Below are positions 1-7,542 of a DNA stretch of 64,000 nt, piece by piece (the first letter of the stretch is position 1; each line of letters begins with the position of its first letter). The DNA is from Streptomyces caeruleatus (GTDB lineage Bacteria; Actinomycetota; Actinomycetes; Streptomycetales; Streptomycetaceae). Under the pieces are notes generated by a model. The model was given only the letters and a program-made list of their open reading frames with translations, was not told where the DNA came from and did no database searches. The DNA lies in NCBI RefSeq assembly GCF_001514235.1, contig NZ_KQ948924.1, positions 689,832 through 753,831 on the forward strand, read 5' to 3'. The translations under genes and the position numbers were made by a program.

Positions 1-2100
1 TCACTCCGGCGTGACACACCGCTCCCGCAGCACGCGCAGCCGTGCCACGTGGTACGCCGCGTTCTCCCGACCGAGCGCCGCGAGCGCCTCGTCGATCAGG
101 GGCAGCGCGGCCTCCGAACCGCCCCCGTCCAGGAGGGTTTCGGCGAGGTCGGTGAGGGTGCGGGCGGTGTTGTAGGCCTCGCCGCCGGCACGGAAGAAGC
201 GCAGGGCGCGCTCCAGGTGCTCGACCGCCTCGGTCCGGCGCCCCTGGCCGCGCAGGGCACGGCCGCGGTGCCGTTCCAGCAGGGCGCGGGCGCGCGGGAG
301 GTCGGCCGCGCCCTCGTCGTCGGGGCCGATGGCTTCGAGGATGCCGTACGCCTCATCGAAGCAGGTGAACGCCTCGTCGAAGCGCCACTGGCGCAGCCGC
401 AGCAGGCCGAGGAACTCGACGGCGGAGGCGTGGCCGCGTACGTGTCCGGCGGCGCGTTCGTCGCGTGCGGCGGCGACCACCTCGGGTTCCGCCTCGTCCC
501 AGCGGCGCAACTCGGTGAGTGTGTGGGCGAGTTGGGCGTGCAGGGCGCCGGCTGTGCGGGACCCGGGGAAGTACTCGTCGGCGACACGGGCCCCGGTACG
601 GAGGGCCGGCAGCAGGATCTCGTGGTGACCGGCCTTCAGCTGGAGCGGCCACAGGGACTGGCAGAGCAGGACGACGGTGTCCGGGTCGCGGAACTCCTCC
701 GCCGTGTGCACCGCCTCGACGAGCCCGGGCGCCTCGGCGGCGAGCGCGGCTACGGCCGCGCCCCGGTCCGGGAAGGTCACGGGTGAGTCGGCGGACGGCA
801 CCCGCCAGCTCTCCGGCAGGGCGGCCCGGGCCGCGCCGACCGCGAGGTCGCGGTAGCGCTCGACGACGCGGGCCACGGCCGCCGAGCAGGCCGCGATGCC
901 GTCGGCGGTGGCCGCCGTTCGTTCCGCGTGGGCGCGGACGGCGGGGCGGTAGCGGTAGCGGCCGCTGTCGGTGCGTTCGACGAGCAGCGCGTCGGCGAGG
1001 TCCTCCAGGTGGCGGGCTGTCTCGGTCTCGTCGAGGTCGGCGGCGCGCGCGGCGGTCGTGGTGTCGAGGGAGGGCCAGGCGCGCAGGCCGGCGAGGCGGT
1101 AGAGACGGGCCGCGTCCGGCGCGAGGGCGCGGTAGGCGTCGTCGGCGGCGGCGTGGACCGGGTCGGTCTCGGGCATGGCGGGGGCCTCCGTGCGCTCGGG
1201 CGGGGAGGTCAGGCGGGGTGCGGCGGCGCGCAGGGCGTACGGGGAGCCGGCGCAGCGGTCAAGGACGGCCGGCAGGGTGGCGCGGGCGGCGCTGATCGCC
1301 GGTTTGCCGACGAGTTCGGTGAGGAGCCGGGTGGCGTCCCGCTTGGCCAGCGGCCCGACGGGGATGCGCAGGGCATCGAAGCCGGTGAGGAGCTGCCGGG
1401 CGACGACGATGGTGAAGACGTCGGGCGCCGAGGTCAGCAGCGGTCGTACCTGTGCGGCGGACCGGGCGTGGTCGAGGACGAGGAGCAGCCGCCGGTCGGT
1501 CAGACAGCGCCGGAGGAGGTCGGCGCGGTCCGTGGCGGTCGGCGGCATCTCCTCGTCCGACAGGCCGAGTTGGCGCAGGAGTCTGCCGAGGACCGCGTCG
1601 GGGGTGAGACCGTCCAGGTCGGCGTACAGCTGCCCGTCGGGGAAGCGGGCGGTCTGCCGCCAGCCCCAGTGGACGGCGAGCGTGCTGGTGCCGATGCCTT
1701 CGGGGCCGTGGAGCAGGGCCAGCCTCGGGCGTCCCCCGAAGGGCCGGGCGGCTTCCTTGTCGAGGAGTTTCAGGGCCTGCTGACGGTCCGTGAAGAAGCG
1801 GGGTGCGGTGGGCAGACAGGGGCGGTCGAGGGTGTCGGGCACGCCCGGGAGGCGTACACCGCTTGCGAACTGCGCCCAGGAGTCGGCAAGTTGAGGATCC
1901 GCCCGCACCCGGTTGTGCACCAGGCGGGCCACGTCGTCCAGTTCGCCGGGCGTGCCGGGTGCGGCCACCTCGCGTCCGGCGATACGGCGGACCAGGCCCC
2001 CCGCCGACTCCCAGGCCCACTTGCCGGCCTCGTTCGCCATGCCCGATCCGACCGCTCCGAGCACCGCGCCGATCGCGCCCAAAGAAATCGGATCCAACAT
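1..2100 (-). CDS. STAND-like NTPase with TPR-like C-terminus
   Basis: 699-residue protein built like AfsR-type NB-ARC/STAND proteins: a short N-terminal region, an NTPase core (about residues 95-330) and a helical TPR-like C-terminal half (about 470-699) with repeated 'A..hLe.AL..f' patterns. The core shows 'RFPDGQLYADL', typical of actinobacterial NB-ARC proteins, and a Walker B-like LLLVLD ending at D210. The P-loop at 132-140 reads GPEGIGTST, so the usual Lys is Thr138. The start chosen is the ATG whose product begins MLDPISLG, because the open frame upstream is low-complexity Arg/Pro sequence antisense to the neighbouring gene. The TGA stop is the first three bases of the window. STAND proteins are signalling switches; no ligand or output can be named here. 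Family call good, ATPase activity doubtful. Confidence 0.8.
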   Translation of the reverse strand: MLDPISLGAIGAVLGAVGSGMANEAGKWAWESAGGLVRRIAGREVAAPGTPGELDDVARLVHNRVRADPQLADSWAQFASGVRLPGVPDTLDRPCLPTAPRFFTDRQQALKLLDKEAARPFGGRPRLALLHGPEGIGTSTLAVHWGWRQTARFPDGQLYADLDGLTPDAVLGRLLRQLGLSDEEMPPTATDRADLLRRCLTDRRLLLVLDHARSAAQVRPLLTSAPDVFTIVVARQLLTGFDALRIPVGPLAKRDATRLLTELVGKPAISAARATLPAVLDRCAGSPYALRAAAPRLTSPPERTEAPAMPETDPVHAAADDAYRALAPDAARLYRLAGLRAWPSLDTTTAARAADLDETETARHLEDLADALLVERTDSGRYRYRPAVRAHAERTAATADGIAACSAAVARVVERYRDLAVGAARAALPESWRVPSADSPVTFPDRGAAVAALAAEAPGLVEAVHTAEEFRDPDTVVLLCQSLWPLQLKAGHHEILLPALRTGARVADEYFPGSRTAGALHAQLAHTLTELRRWDEAEPEVVAAARDERAAGHVRGHASAVEFLGLLRLRQWRFDEAFTCFDEAYGILEAIGPDDEGAADLPRARALLERHRGRALRGQGRRTEAVEHLERALRFFRAGGEAYNTARTLTDLAETLLDGGGSEAALPLIDEALAALGRENAAYHVARLRVLRERCVTPE

Positions 2101-2180
2101 GCCGCGCACTCCCCCGTCGGTGGTCCCACGTCGCTTCCAGGTGATCAACCCTAGCGGCAGGCAGGGGTGGTGACGGAGGC

Positions 2181-2630
2181 TCAGTCCCGGTCGGCGGCCT
2201 TCGGGATGCCGTACACCCGCTCCACCCGAAGCCGCAGCACCAGCCGCCGGTCGCGGACCATCGCCGCCCGGAAGTCCTCCCAGTCGGGGTGCTCGCCCAG
2301 GACGTCCCGGTAGAGGCGGATGAGCTCCTCGACCGTGTCGTCGTACGGGTCCTGCGCGACCGGCGACAGGTCGGCCGTTCCCTCGGCGACGGTGTACGCC
2401 CACCGGTCGGAGGACGTCACGTGGTACGACGCCCTGGGGTCCCGGCGCAGGTTGCGGGTCTTGGCGCGGTCGTCGGTGATCGAGACGCGGATGATCCGCT
2501 CGTCGGGGTAGTAGGCGTGGCCGACGTTCGACAGCTGGGGCCGGCCGTCGCGCTTGAGGGTGACCAGCACCCCGCCGTGGCCCTGGGAGAGCAGGGCGAG
2601 CAGTGCGTTCTGGGTGGCGTCCTGAGTCAT
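2181..2630 (-). CDS. PPOX-class F420-dependent oxidoreductase (Rv1155-like)
   Basis: 149-residue split beta-barrel protein with the family features 'GGVLVTLKRDGRPQLSNV', 'DDRAKTRNLRRDPRASYHV' and a C-terminal 'LRLRVERVYG'. Relatives bind F420 or FMN and reduce small molecules; the substrate is unknown. The start beginning MTQDATQ fits the family length. An upstream ATG at 2663 has a GGGGGAG Shine-Dalgarno sequence 7 nt away and would add 11 residues, so the start is uncertain. It is divergent from the tetR gene across two palindromic operators and probably shares that control. Confidence 0.82.
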   Translation of the reverse strand: MTQDATQNALLALLSQGHGGVLVTLKRDGRPQLSNVGHAYYPDERIIRVSITDDRAKTRNLRRDPRASYHVTSSDRWAYTVAEGTADLSPVAQDPYDDTVEELIRLYRDVLGEHPDWEDFRAAMVRDRRLVLRLRVERVYGIPKAADRD

Positions 2631-2707
2631 GTCTGCAACAACGGTGCCGGGGAGTCCGGCCATTCCCGGGCTCCCCCACCTCGCCCTCCCGCACCCGTCA
2701 CCCTCCG

Positions 2708-2744
2708 TAGACACCGTCTACTCGATCATGGTAGACACTGTCTA
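2708..2744. promoter_or_regulatory. Double palindromic operator of the TetR regulator
   Basis: Two near-identical 13-bp palindromes, TAGACACCGTCTA (2708-2720) and TAGACACTGTCTA (2732-2744), have centres 24 bp apart between the divergent PPOX and tetR genes. The second ends on the A of the tetR start codon. This is what a TetR autoregulatory operator looks like; binding is inferred. Confidence 0.8.
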
Positions 2745-3322
2745 TGCAGGAGAACGCGACCGGGCTGCGGGCCCGGCTGATCGACGTCGGTGTGGATCTC
2801 GTGGCCCGCGAGGGCGTCCAGGCGCTGACCCTGCGGGAGATCGCCCGCCGGGCAGGCGTCTCGCACGGGGCGCCGCGCCGCTACTTCCCCACCCATCTGG
2901 AGCTGCTGTCGGCCATCGCGGGCCGGGGCTTCGAGGAGCTGGGCCGTCGGGCGACGGAAGCGGTCGAGGGGGGTACGGCGAGTCCGCGGGCGCAGGTGTC
3001 CGCGCTGGGGCGGGTCTATCTGGAGTTCGCGCTCGGCAATCGCGGCATGTATGAACTGATGTTCCGTCACGATCTGTTGGAGAGCGGCCACTTGGGGTTG
3101 CGGAACACCAGCCTTCCCCTCTTCGGCCGACTGGTGGACCTGGTCGGGCAGGCGCGTCCGGACGTCGACGCACGGCTTGTCGCGGGCGCGCTGTGGGCCA
3201 ATCTGCACGGGATCGCGCAGTTGTGGTGCTGGGGCAGTCTCCAACTCGCCACGGGCGGCGACGACTTCGCGCCCCTGCTGCGGTCGGCGCTGGACGCGCA
3301 CCTCGGGCCGGTGGGCGAGTGA
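2744..3322 (+). CDS. TetR-family regulator with WHG-type C-terminal domain
   Basis: 192 residues. The N-terminal helix-turn-helix (about 10-55) shows 'LTLREIARRAGVSHGAPRRYFP', a standard TetR recognition region. The C-terminal ligand domain has 'ALWANLHGIAQLW', as in the WHG domain of TetR proteins. No Shine-Dalgarno sequence precedes the ATG and an operator runs into it, suggesting a leaderless, autorepressed transcript. Its stop overlaps the GTG of the MFS gene (GTGA), so the two are translationally coupled. It likely represses the exporter and perhaps the PPOX gene; the effector is unknown. Confidence 0.88.
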   Translation: MQENATGLRARLIDVGVDLVAREGVQALTLREIARRAGVSHGAPRRYFPTHLELLSAIAGRGFEELGRRATEAVEGGTASPRAQVSALGRVYLEFALGNRGMYELMFRHDLLESGHLGLRNTSLPLFGRLVDLVGQARPDVDARLVAGALWANLHGIAQLWCWGSLQLATGGDDFAPLLRSALDAHLGPVGE

Positions 3323-4668
3323 ACCCGCGGCTCACTCTCGCGAGCAGTGTCGTCGGGGCCGTGATCGTCGCGCTGGACGGCACCGTCCTGACCGTCGCCC
3401 AGCCCGCCCTGCGCCGGGACCTGGACGCCTCTCTCGCCCAGGTGCAGTGGACCAGCACCGGCTATCTCGTGGCGGTGGCAGGCCTGTTGGTGTTCGGCGG
3501 GCGGCTCGGCGACCGGTTCGGGCACCATCGGGTCTTCGGCCTCGGCATGCTCGGGTTCGGTGCCGCGTCGGCCGGTATCGCGATGGCGCCCGGCGTGGGC
3601 TGGGTGATCGGGCTGCGGGTCGTGCAGGGCGTGTTCGGCGCGCTGCTGCAACCGGCCACGCTCGGGATGCTGCGGGCCGCGTTCCCGCCCGAGCGGCTGC
3701 GGACGCCGATCGCCGTGCGGACCGCCGCGATCGGGGTGGCGGCCGCCATCGGGCCGGTGGCGGGCGGTGCGCTGGTGGCGGGGCCGGGCTGGCGGGCCGT
3801 GTTCCTGCTCAATGTCGTGCCCGCCCTCGTCCTCGGCCTGCTCGCCCTCACCGTACGGCCCCCGCGCAGGGCCACCCCGGCCCGGCTCGACCTGCCCGGA
3901 GCGCTCCTGCTCGCGGTGACCCTGGCCGGTCTCGTGCACGCTCTGGTCGCGATGCCGGGGTGGGCCTTCACCGCCGCGGCCGCCGTGATCACCGGCGTCG
4001 CCTTCGTCCGGCACGAGCGCCGTACCGCGAGCCCGCTGCTGCCGCCCGACGTCGTCGGATCGGCGGCCGTCGGATCGGCGCTCGGCATGCTGGTGGCCGC
4101 GTCGGCGGCGCTGTCGGGCACGCTGTTCGTCGGCACGTTCCTGTTGCAGGGCCCGTTCGGTCTGGACCCGTTCCGCAGCGCCCTGGTGAGTCTGCCGCTG
4201 GCCCTGCTGATGGTGCTCGCGGCGCCGGCCTGCGCGGTTCTGCTGCGCCGGGCGGGGGCCCGCCGTACGACCACGGCGGCCATGGCGGTCCTGGCGCTGG
4301 GGGTTCTGGTCCTCTCCCGCGCGTCGGCCGTGCCTGTCCTCTGCGCCGGGTTCGCGCTGGTGGGAGCCGGGTTCGGCACGGTGATGGTGGCGGCGACCCA
4401 TGTCGTCGTGCGGGAAGCCGCCGTCGAGTCGTCCGGGGTGGCCGGCGGGCTCCAGCAGACCGCGATGAACGTCGGGCCGGTGCTGGGCGTGGCCGCCGCG
4501 ACCGCCCTCATGGGAGCGGACGGCGGCTCCGGGCTGCCGCTGGGGGTCTTCGCCGCCCTCGCCCTGGCCGGCGCGGGGCTGGGGCGGGCCCTTCCCGGGC
4601 GGCAGGCCGCGACGATCGACGATCATGGCCAATCGCGGGACCGTACACGCGTTCCTGCGCGACGATGA
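3319..4668 (+). CDS. MFS drug exporter, DHA2 (EmrB/QacA-like)
   Basis: 449-residue polytopic membrane protein. It shows the DHA2 N-terminal motif 'ALDGTVLTVAQPAL', 'QWTSTGYLV', MFS motif A as 'GRLGDRFGHHRVFG' and a Gly/Pro-rich motif C-like stretch 'AAAIGPVAGGAL'. Transmembrane helices run to the C-terminus. GTG is chosen because it overlaps the tetR stop (GTGA) and begins directly at the first helix. The family exports cationic or amphipathic compounds by proton antiport. The TetR-MFS pairing suggests inducible efflux of an unknown compound. Confidence 0.87.
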   Translation: MNPRLTLASSVVGAVIVALDGTVLTVAQPALRRDLDASLAQVQWTSTGYLVAVAGLLVFGGRLGDRFGHHRVFGLGMLGFGAASAGIAMAPGVGWVIGLRVVQGVFGALLQPATLGMLRAAFPPERLRTPIAVRTAAIGVAAAIGPVAGGALVAGPGWRAVFLLNVVPALVLGLLALTVRPPRRATPARLDLPGALLLAVTLAGLVHALVAMPGWAFTAAAAVITGVAFVRHERRTASPLLPPDVVGSAAVGSALGMLVAASAALSGTLFVGTFLLQGPFGLDPFRSALVSLPLALLMVLAAPACAVLLRRAGARRTTTAAMAVLALGVLVLSRASAVPVLCAGFALVGAGFGTVMVAATHVVVREAAVESSGVAGGLQQTAMNVGPVLGVAAATALMGADGGSGLPLGVFAALALAGAGLGRALPGRQAATIDDHGQSRDRTRVPARR

Positions 4669-4734
4669 GATCAGAGGCCGTTCCGTCGGGGTATGCCGGA
4701 GCGCACCCTCGTCGTACGTATGCGGAGGAGAGCG

Positions 4735-5967
4735 ATGGCACTGCTGACACAAGAGGTCGACCCGGGTGAGGCCGGGCTGGACGCGAAGGCGCTGGACCGC
4801 CTCGACCAGCATTTCGCCCACCAGGTCGACGAGGGGCGGATACCCGGCTACCTGGTGTCCGTCGCCCGCGGTGGACGCGTCGCCCACCTGGCCACGCACG
4901 GCCACCGGGACCTCGCGGCCGGGCTGCCCGTCGAGGCCGACACGCTGTGGCGGATCTACTCCATGACCAAGCCGGTCACCACGGTCGCCGCGCTGCTGCT
5001 GGTGGAGGAGGGCAGGCTGTCGCTCGACGACCCGGTCGGCCGCCATCTGCCGGCCTTCGCCGAGCCCCGGGTGTACGTCGGCGGATCCGGCGCCGACACG
5101 GTGACCCGTCCCGCCGACGGGCCGATGACCGTCCGGCATCTGATGACCCACACCGCCGGGCTGACCTTCGCCTTCTACCGCACGCACCCCGTCGACGCCC
5201 TCTACCGGGACGCCAACCTGGATTCGGCCGTGCTGCCCGGCTCCGACCTGGCCACGACGGTCGACGTGTACGCGAGCCTGCCGTTGCAGTTCGAGCCGGG
5301 GACGCAGTGGAACTACTCGGTCGCCACCAACGTCCTGGGCCGGATCATCGAGGTCGTGTCCGGGCAGCCGCTCGACGAGTTCTTCGCCGAGCGGATCTTC
5401 GGGCCGCTCGGGATGACCGACGCCGGGTTCTGTGTGAGCGACGAACAGGCGGACAGGCTCGCCGAGTTGTACGGGGGGACCGAAGACGGCGGGATCGAGC
5501 CGATCCCCGGTCTCCCGCTGCGCGGCCGGCCCCGCTTCCTGTCCGGCAGCGGCGGGATGGCCGCCTCCGCGCACGACGTCCACCGCTTCATGGAGCTGCT
5601 GCGCCGCCGCGGCGAACTCGACGGCACCCGTCTGCTGTCCCCCGGGACCGTGGACCTGATGACGTCCAATCACCTCCCGGGCGGCGTCGACCTGCGCTCC
5701 TTCGGCAGCCGCCCCGCCCATGACGAGGCCGGCAACGACGGCATGGGCTTCGGTCTCGGCGTCTCCGTGGTGATCGACCCGGCGCGCACCAAGGCCCCGA
5801 CCGTCCTCGGCGCCTACGGCTGGAGCGGGGTCGCGACCACCACCTTCTGGGTCGACCCGCGCCACGACCTGACGGTGCAGTTCATGACACAGGTGCGGCC
5901 CAGGACCTCGCACACGCTCTTCCAGGACCTCAAGCGGCTCGTGAACGAGGCCGTCACGGAGGCCTGA
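4735..5967 (+). CDS. Beta-lactamase-fold serine hydrolase (class C / family VIII esterase-like)
   Basis: 410 residues. The catalytic SxxK is SMTK at 76-79 ('WRIYSMTKPVTT'). A Tyr motif follows in 'WNYSVATNVLG', and a C-terminal 'YGWSGVATTTFWVDP' replaces the KTG box, as is usual in EstB-like esterases and penicillin-binding-protein-like hydrolases. No signal peptide is visible, so it is probably cytoplasmic. The ATG is chosen for the GGAGGAG Shine-Dalgarno sequence at 4724-4730, 4 nt upstream; in-frame upstream starts lack one. The substrate cannot be deduced; esterase activity is more likely than resistance. Confidence 0.85.
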   Translation: MALLTQEVDPGEAGLDAKALDRLDQHFAHQVDEGRIPGYLVSVARGGRVAHLATHGHRDLAAGLPVEADTLWRIYSMTKPVTTVAALLLVEEGRLSLDDPVGRHLPAFAEPRVYVGGSGADTVTRPADGPMTVRHLMTHTAGLTFAFYRTHPVDALYRDANLDSAVLPGSDLATTVDVYASLPLQFEPGTQWNYSVATNVLGRIIEVVSGQPLDEFFAERIFGPLGMTDAGFCVSDEQADRLAELYGGTEDGGIEPIPGLPLRGRPRFLSGSGGMAASAHDVHRFMELLRRRGELDGTRLLSPGTVDLMTSNHLPGGVDLRSFGSRPAHDEAGNDGMGFGLGVSVVIDPARTKAPTVLGAYGWSGVATTTFWVDPRHDLTVQFMTQVRPRTSHTLFQDLKRLVNEAVTEA

Positions 5968-5975
5968 GGGGCGCG

Positions 5976-6029
5976 GGGCTGTACTGACGGCCGACGGCAC
6001 GTCGACGCCTGGCCGTCCAGGCACAGCCC
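5976..6029. terminator. Probable bidirectional terminator hairpin
   Basis: A nested stem between convergent genes: GGGCTGT (5976-5982) pairs with ACAGCCC (6023-6029), and GACGGCC (5986-5992) with GGCCGTC (6011-6017). There is no U-tract, as is common in Streptomyces. Confidence 0.5.
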
Positions 6030-6043
6030 GGCGGAGCGCCTCG

Positions 6044-6712
6044 TCAGGACAGGTGCGCGACCGCGTCCAGATGGGGCAGGTGGTGGTCGAGGCGCTCCCG
6101 CTTGGTGCGCAGATAGGTGATGTTGTTCTCGCAGGGCGGGATCAGCAGCGGGACCTGCTCGGCCACCTGGATGCCGTGCTGCACCAACGCCTCGCGCTTG
6201 CGCGGGTTGTTCGACATCAGACGGACGCTGTTCACGCCGAGGTCGTGGAGGATCTCTGCGGCGACGCCGTAGTCGCGGGCGTCCACGGGCAGACCGAGTG
6301 CGAGGTTGGCCTCGACGGTGTCCAGGCCCTCCGCCTGGAGGGCCATCGCCCGCAGCTTGCCGAGCAGACCGATGCCGCGGCCCTCGTGGCCCCGCAGGTA
6401 GACGACGATGCCGCTGCCCTCGGCGACGACGGCACGCAGCGCGGAGGCGAGCTGGTCGCCGCACTCGCAGTGCTGGGAGCCGAACGCGTCGCCGGTCAGG
6501 CATTCGGAGTGCAGCCGAGTGAGGACGTCGTCCGTGCCGGTCTCGCCGTACACCAGGGCCACTTGCTCGTCACCGCGGTCATGGTCGAGATAGCCGATCG
6601 CCCGGAATTCCCCGTACACCGTGGGCAGGGGGGCATTCACCACGCGCTCCACTCCGGAACGCTGCGTCCGCTGTCCGGACTTCGTGCCGAGTACGCCAAT
6701 TTTTTCTGTCAT
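6044..6712 (-). CDS. ribA: GTP cyclohydrolase II paralogue with Met switch residue (FAPy-forming type)
   Basis: 222 residues, full-length GTP cyclohydrolase II. Zinc cysteines are C71, C82 and C84 in 'SECLTGDAFGSQHCECG'; the catalytic segment is 'RGHEGRGIGL' and the C-terminal signature is 'RLMSNNPRK'. At the position of E. coli Tyr105 (RAYALQ) this protein has Met123 (RAMALQ). In S. coelicolor SCO6655 the equivalent Met120 makes the enzyme stop at the formylamino-pyrimidine FAPy instead of the riboflavin precursor, and Met-to-Tyr restores the normal product. It is therefore probably not a riboflavin enzyme but the entry step of the cluster that follows. It is divergent from the creatininase-family gene with only 41 bp between starts. 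Confidence 0.9.
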   Translation of the reverse strand: MTEKIGVLGTKSGQRTQRSGVERVVNAPLPTVYGEFRAIGYLDHDRGDEQVALVYGETGTDDVLTRLHSECLTGDAFGSQHCECGDQLASALRAVVAEGSGIVVYLRGHEGRGIGLLGKLRAMALQAEGLDTVEANLALGLPVDARDYGVAAEILHDLGVNSVRLMSNNPRKREALVQHGIQVAEQVPLLIPPCENNITYLRTKRERLDHHLPHLDAVAHLS

Positions 6713-6753
6713 GATTCTTCAGTTCCTAAGCAGAGACGAAAGGCCGTGAAAAG

Positions 6754-7542
6754 ATGAGTGGTTCACAAACGCGGCCGGCGGCACACTCGCTGGTGCCGGC
6801 GGACACCACCGAAGACGTACGGACGCGAGGAGCGGGCGTTTCACGGCAGGTCGCGGTCCTTCCCGTCGGAAGCTTCGAGCAGCACGGCGCGTTCCTCCCG
6901 CTGGCGACCGACACGCTGGTGGCCTGCGCGGTCGCGCGCGAGATAGCCGCGGCGTACCCGGTGCACCTCCTTCCGCCGGTGACGATCTCCTGCTCGCACG
7001 AGCACGCCGCCTGGCCGGGGACCGTCAGCATCTCCTCCGTGACCCTTCATGCGGTGATACGGGACATAGCGGATTCGCTCCGCCGGTCCGGTGTCGACGC
7101 CCTGGTGCTGGTCAACGGACACGGCGGAAACTACGTACTGGGCAACGTCGTTCAGGAGTCCTCCGCGCGCGGTGAGCGAATGGCGCTGTTCCCGGCCCCG
7201 GAGGACTGGGAGGCGGCACGGGAGCGGGCGGGGGTGGAGACCTCGCTGCTCACCGACATGCACGCGGGAGAAATCGAGACCTCCATCCTTCTGCACGCTC
7301 ATCCCGAATTGATCCGACCCGGTTATGAGACTTCCGATTTCGTCTCGGACGACCGCCGTCATCTGCTCACCCTCGGTATGTCCGGCTATACCGATTCGGG
7401 TGTCATCGGACGTCCTTCGCTGGGCTCCGCGGAAAAGGGCAAGCGGCTGCTGGCGAGCCTCGCGGATTCCTTCGGCGCGTATGTGTCACTGCTGACCTCC
7501 GCGGACGATTCCGTACGGGAAACGGGAGACGCACGAAAATAG
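6754..7542 (+). CDS. Creatininase-family amidohydrolase, candidate FAPy deformylase
   Basis: 262 residues. Metal-ligand motifs of the creatininase family are present: E42 and H44 in 'PVGSFEQHGAFLPLATDT' with D53, H123 in 'NGHGGN' and E173 in 'DMHAGEIETS'. The family includes creatininase, MftE and archaeal ArfB, which removes the formyl group from FAPy. Because its divergent neighbour is a predicted FAPy-forming cyclohydrolase, deformylation of FAPy (or a derivative) is the best guess. An AAAGG lies about 10 nt before the ATG. The 3' end overlaps the convergent flippase-like gene by 157 bp. Confidence 0.82.
   Translation: MSGSQTRPAAHSLVPADTTEDVRTRGAGVSRQVAVLPVGSFEQHGAFLPLATDTLVACAVAREIAAAYPVHLLPPVTISCSHEHAAWPGTVSISSVTLHAVIRDIADSLRRSGVDALVLVNGHGGNYVLGNVVQESSARGERMALFPAPEDWEAARERAGVETSLLTDMHAGEIETSILLHAHPELIRPGYETSDFVSDDRRHLLTLGMSGYTDSGVIGRPSLGSAEKGKRLLASLADSFGAYVSLLTSADDSVRETGDARK

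Noticed and set aside
3067-6024. A 985-codon minus-strand open frame
   Set aside because: It is antisense to the MFS and serine hydrolase genes and composed of low-complexity Gly/Arg/His/Asp sequence, a GC-skew artefact.
6044-6712. Riboflavin biosynthesis locus
   Set aside because: No ribB, ribD, ribE or ribH neighbours, no FMN riboswitch seen, and the Met switch residue argues against it.
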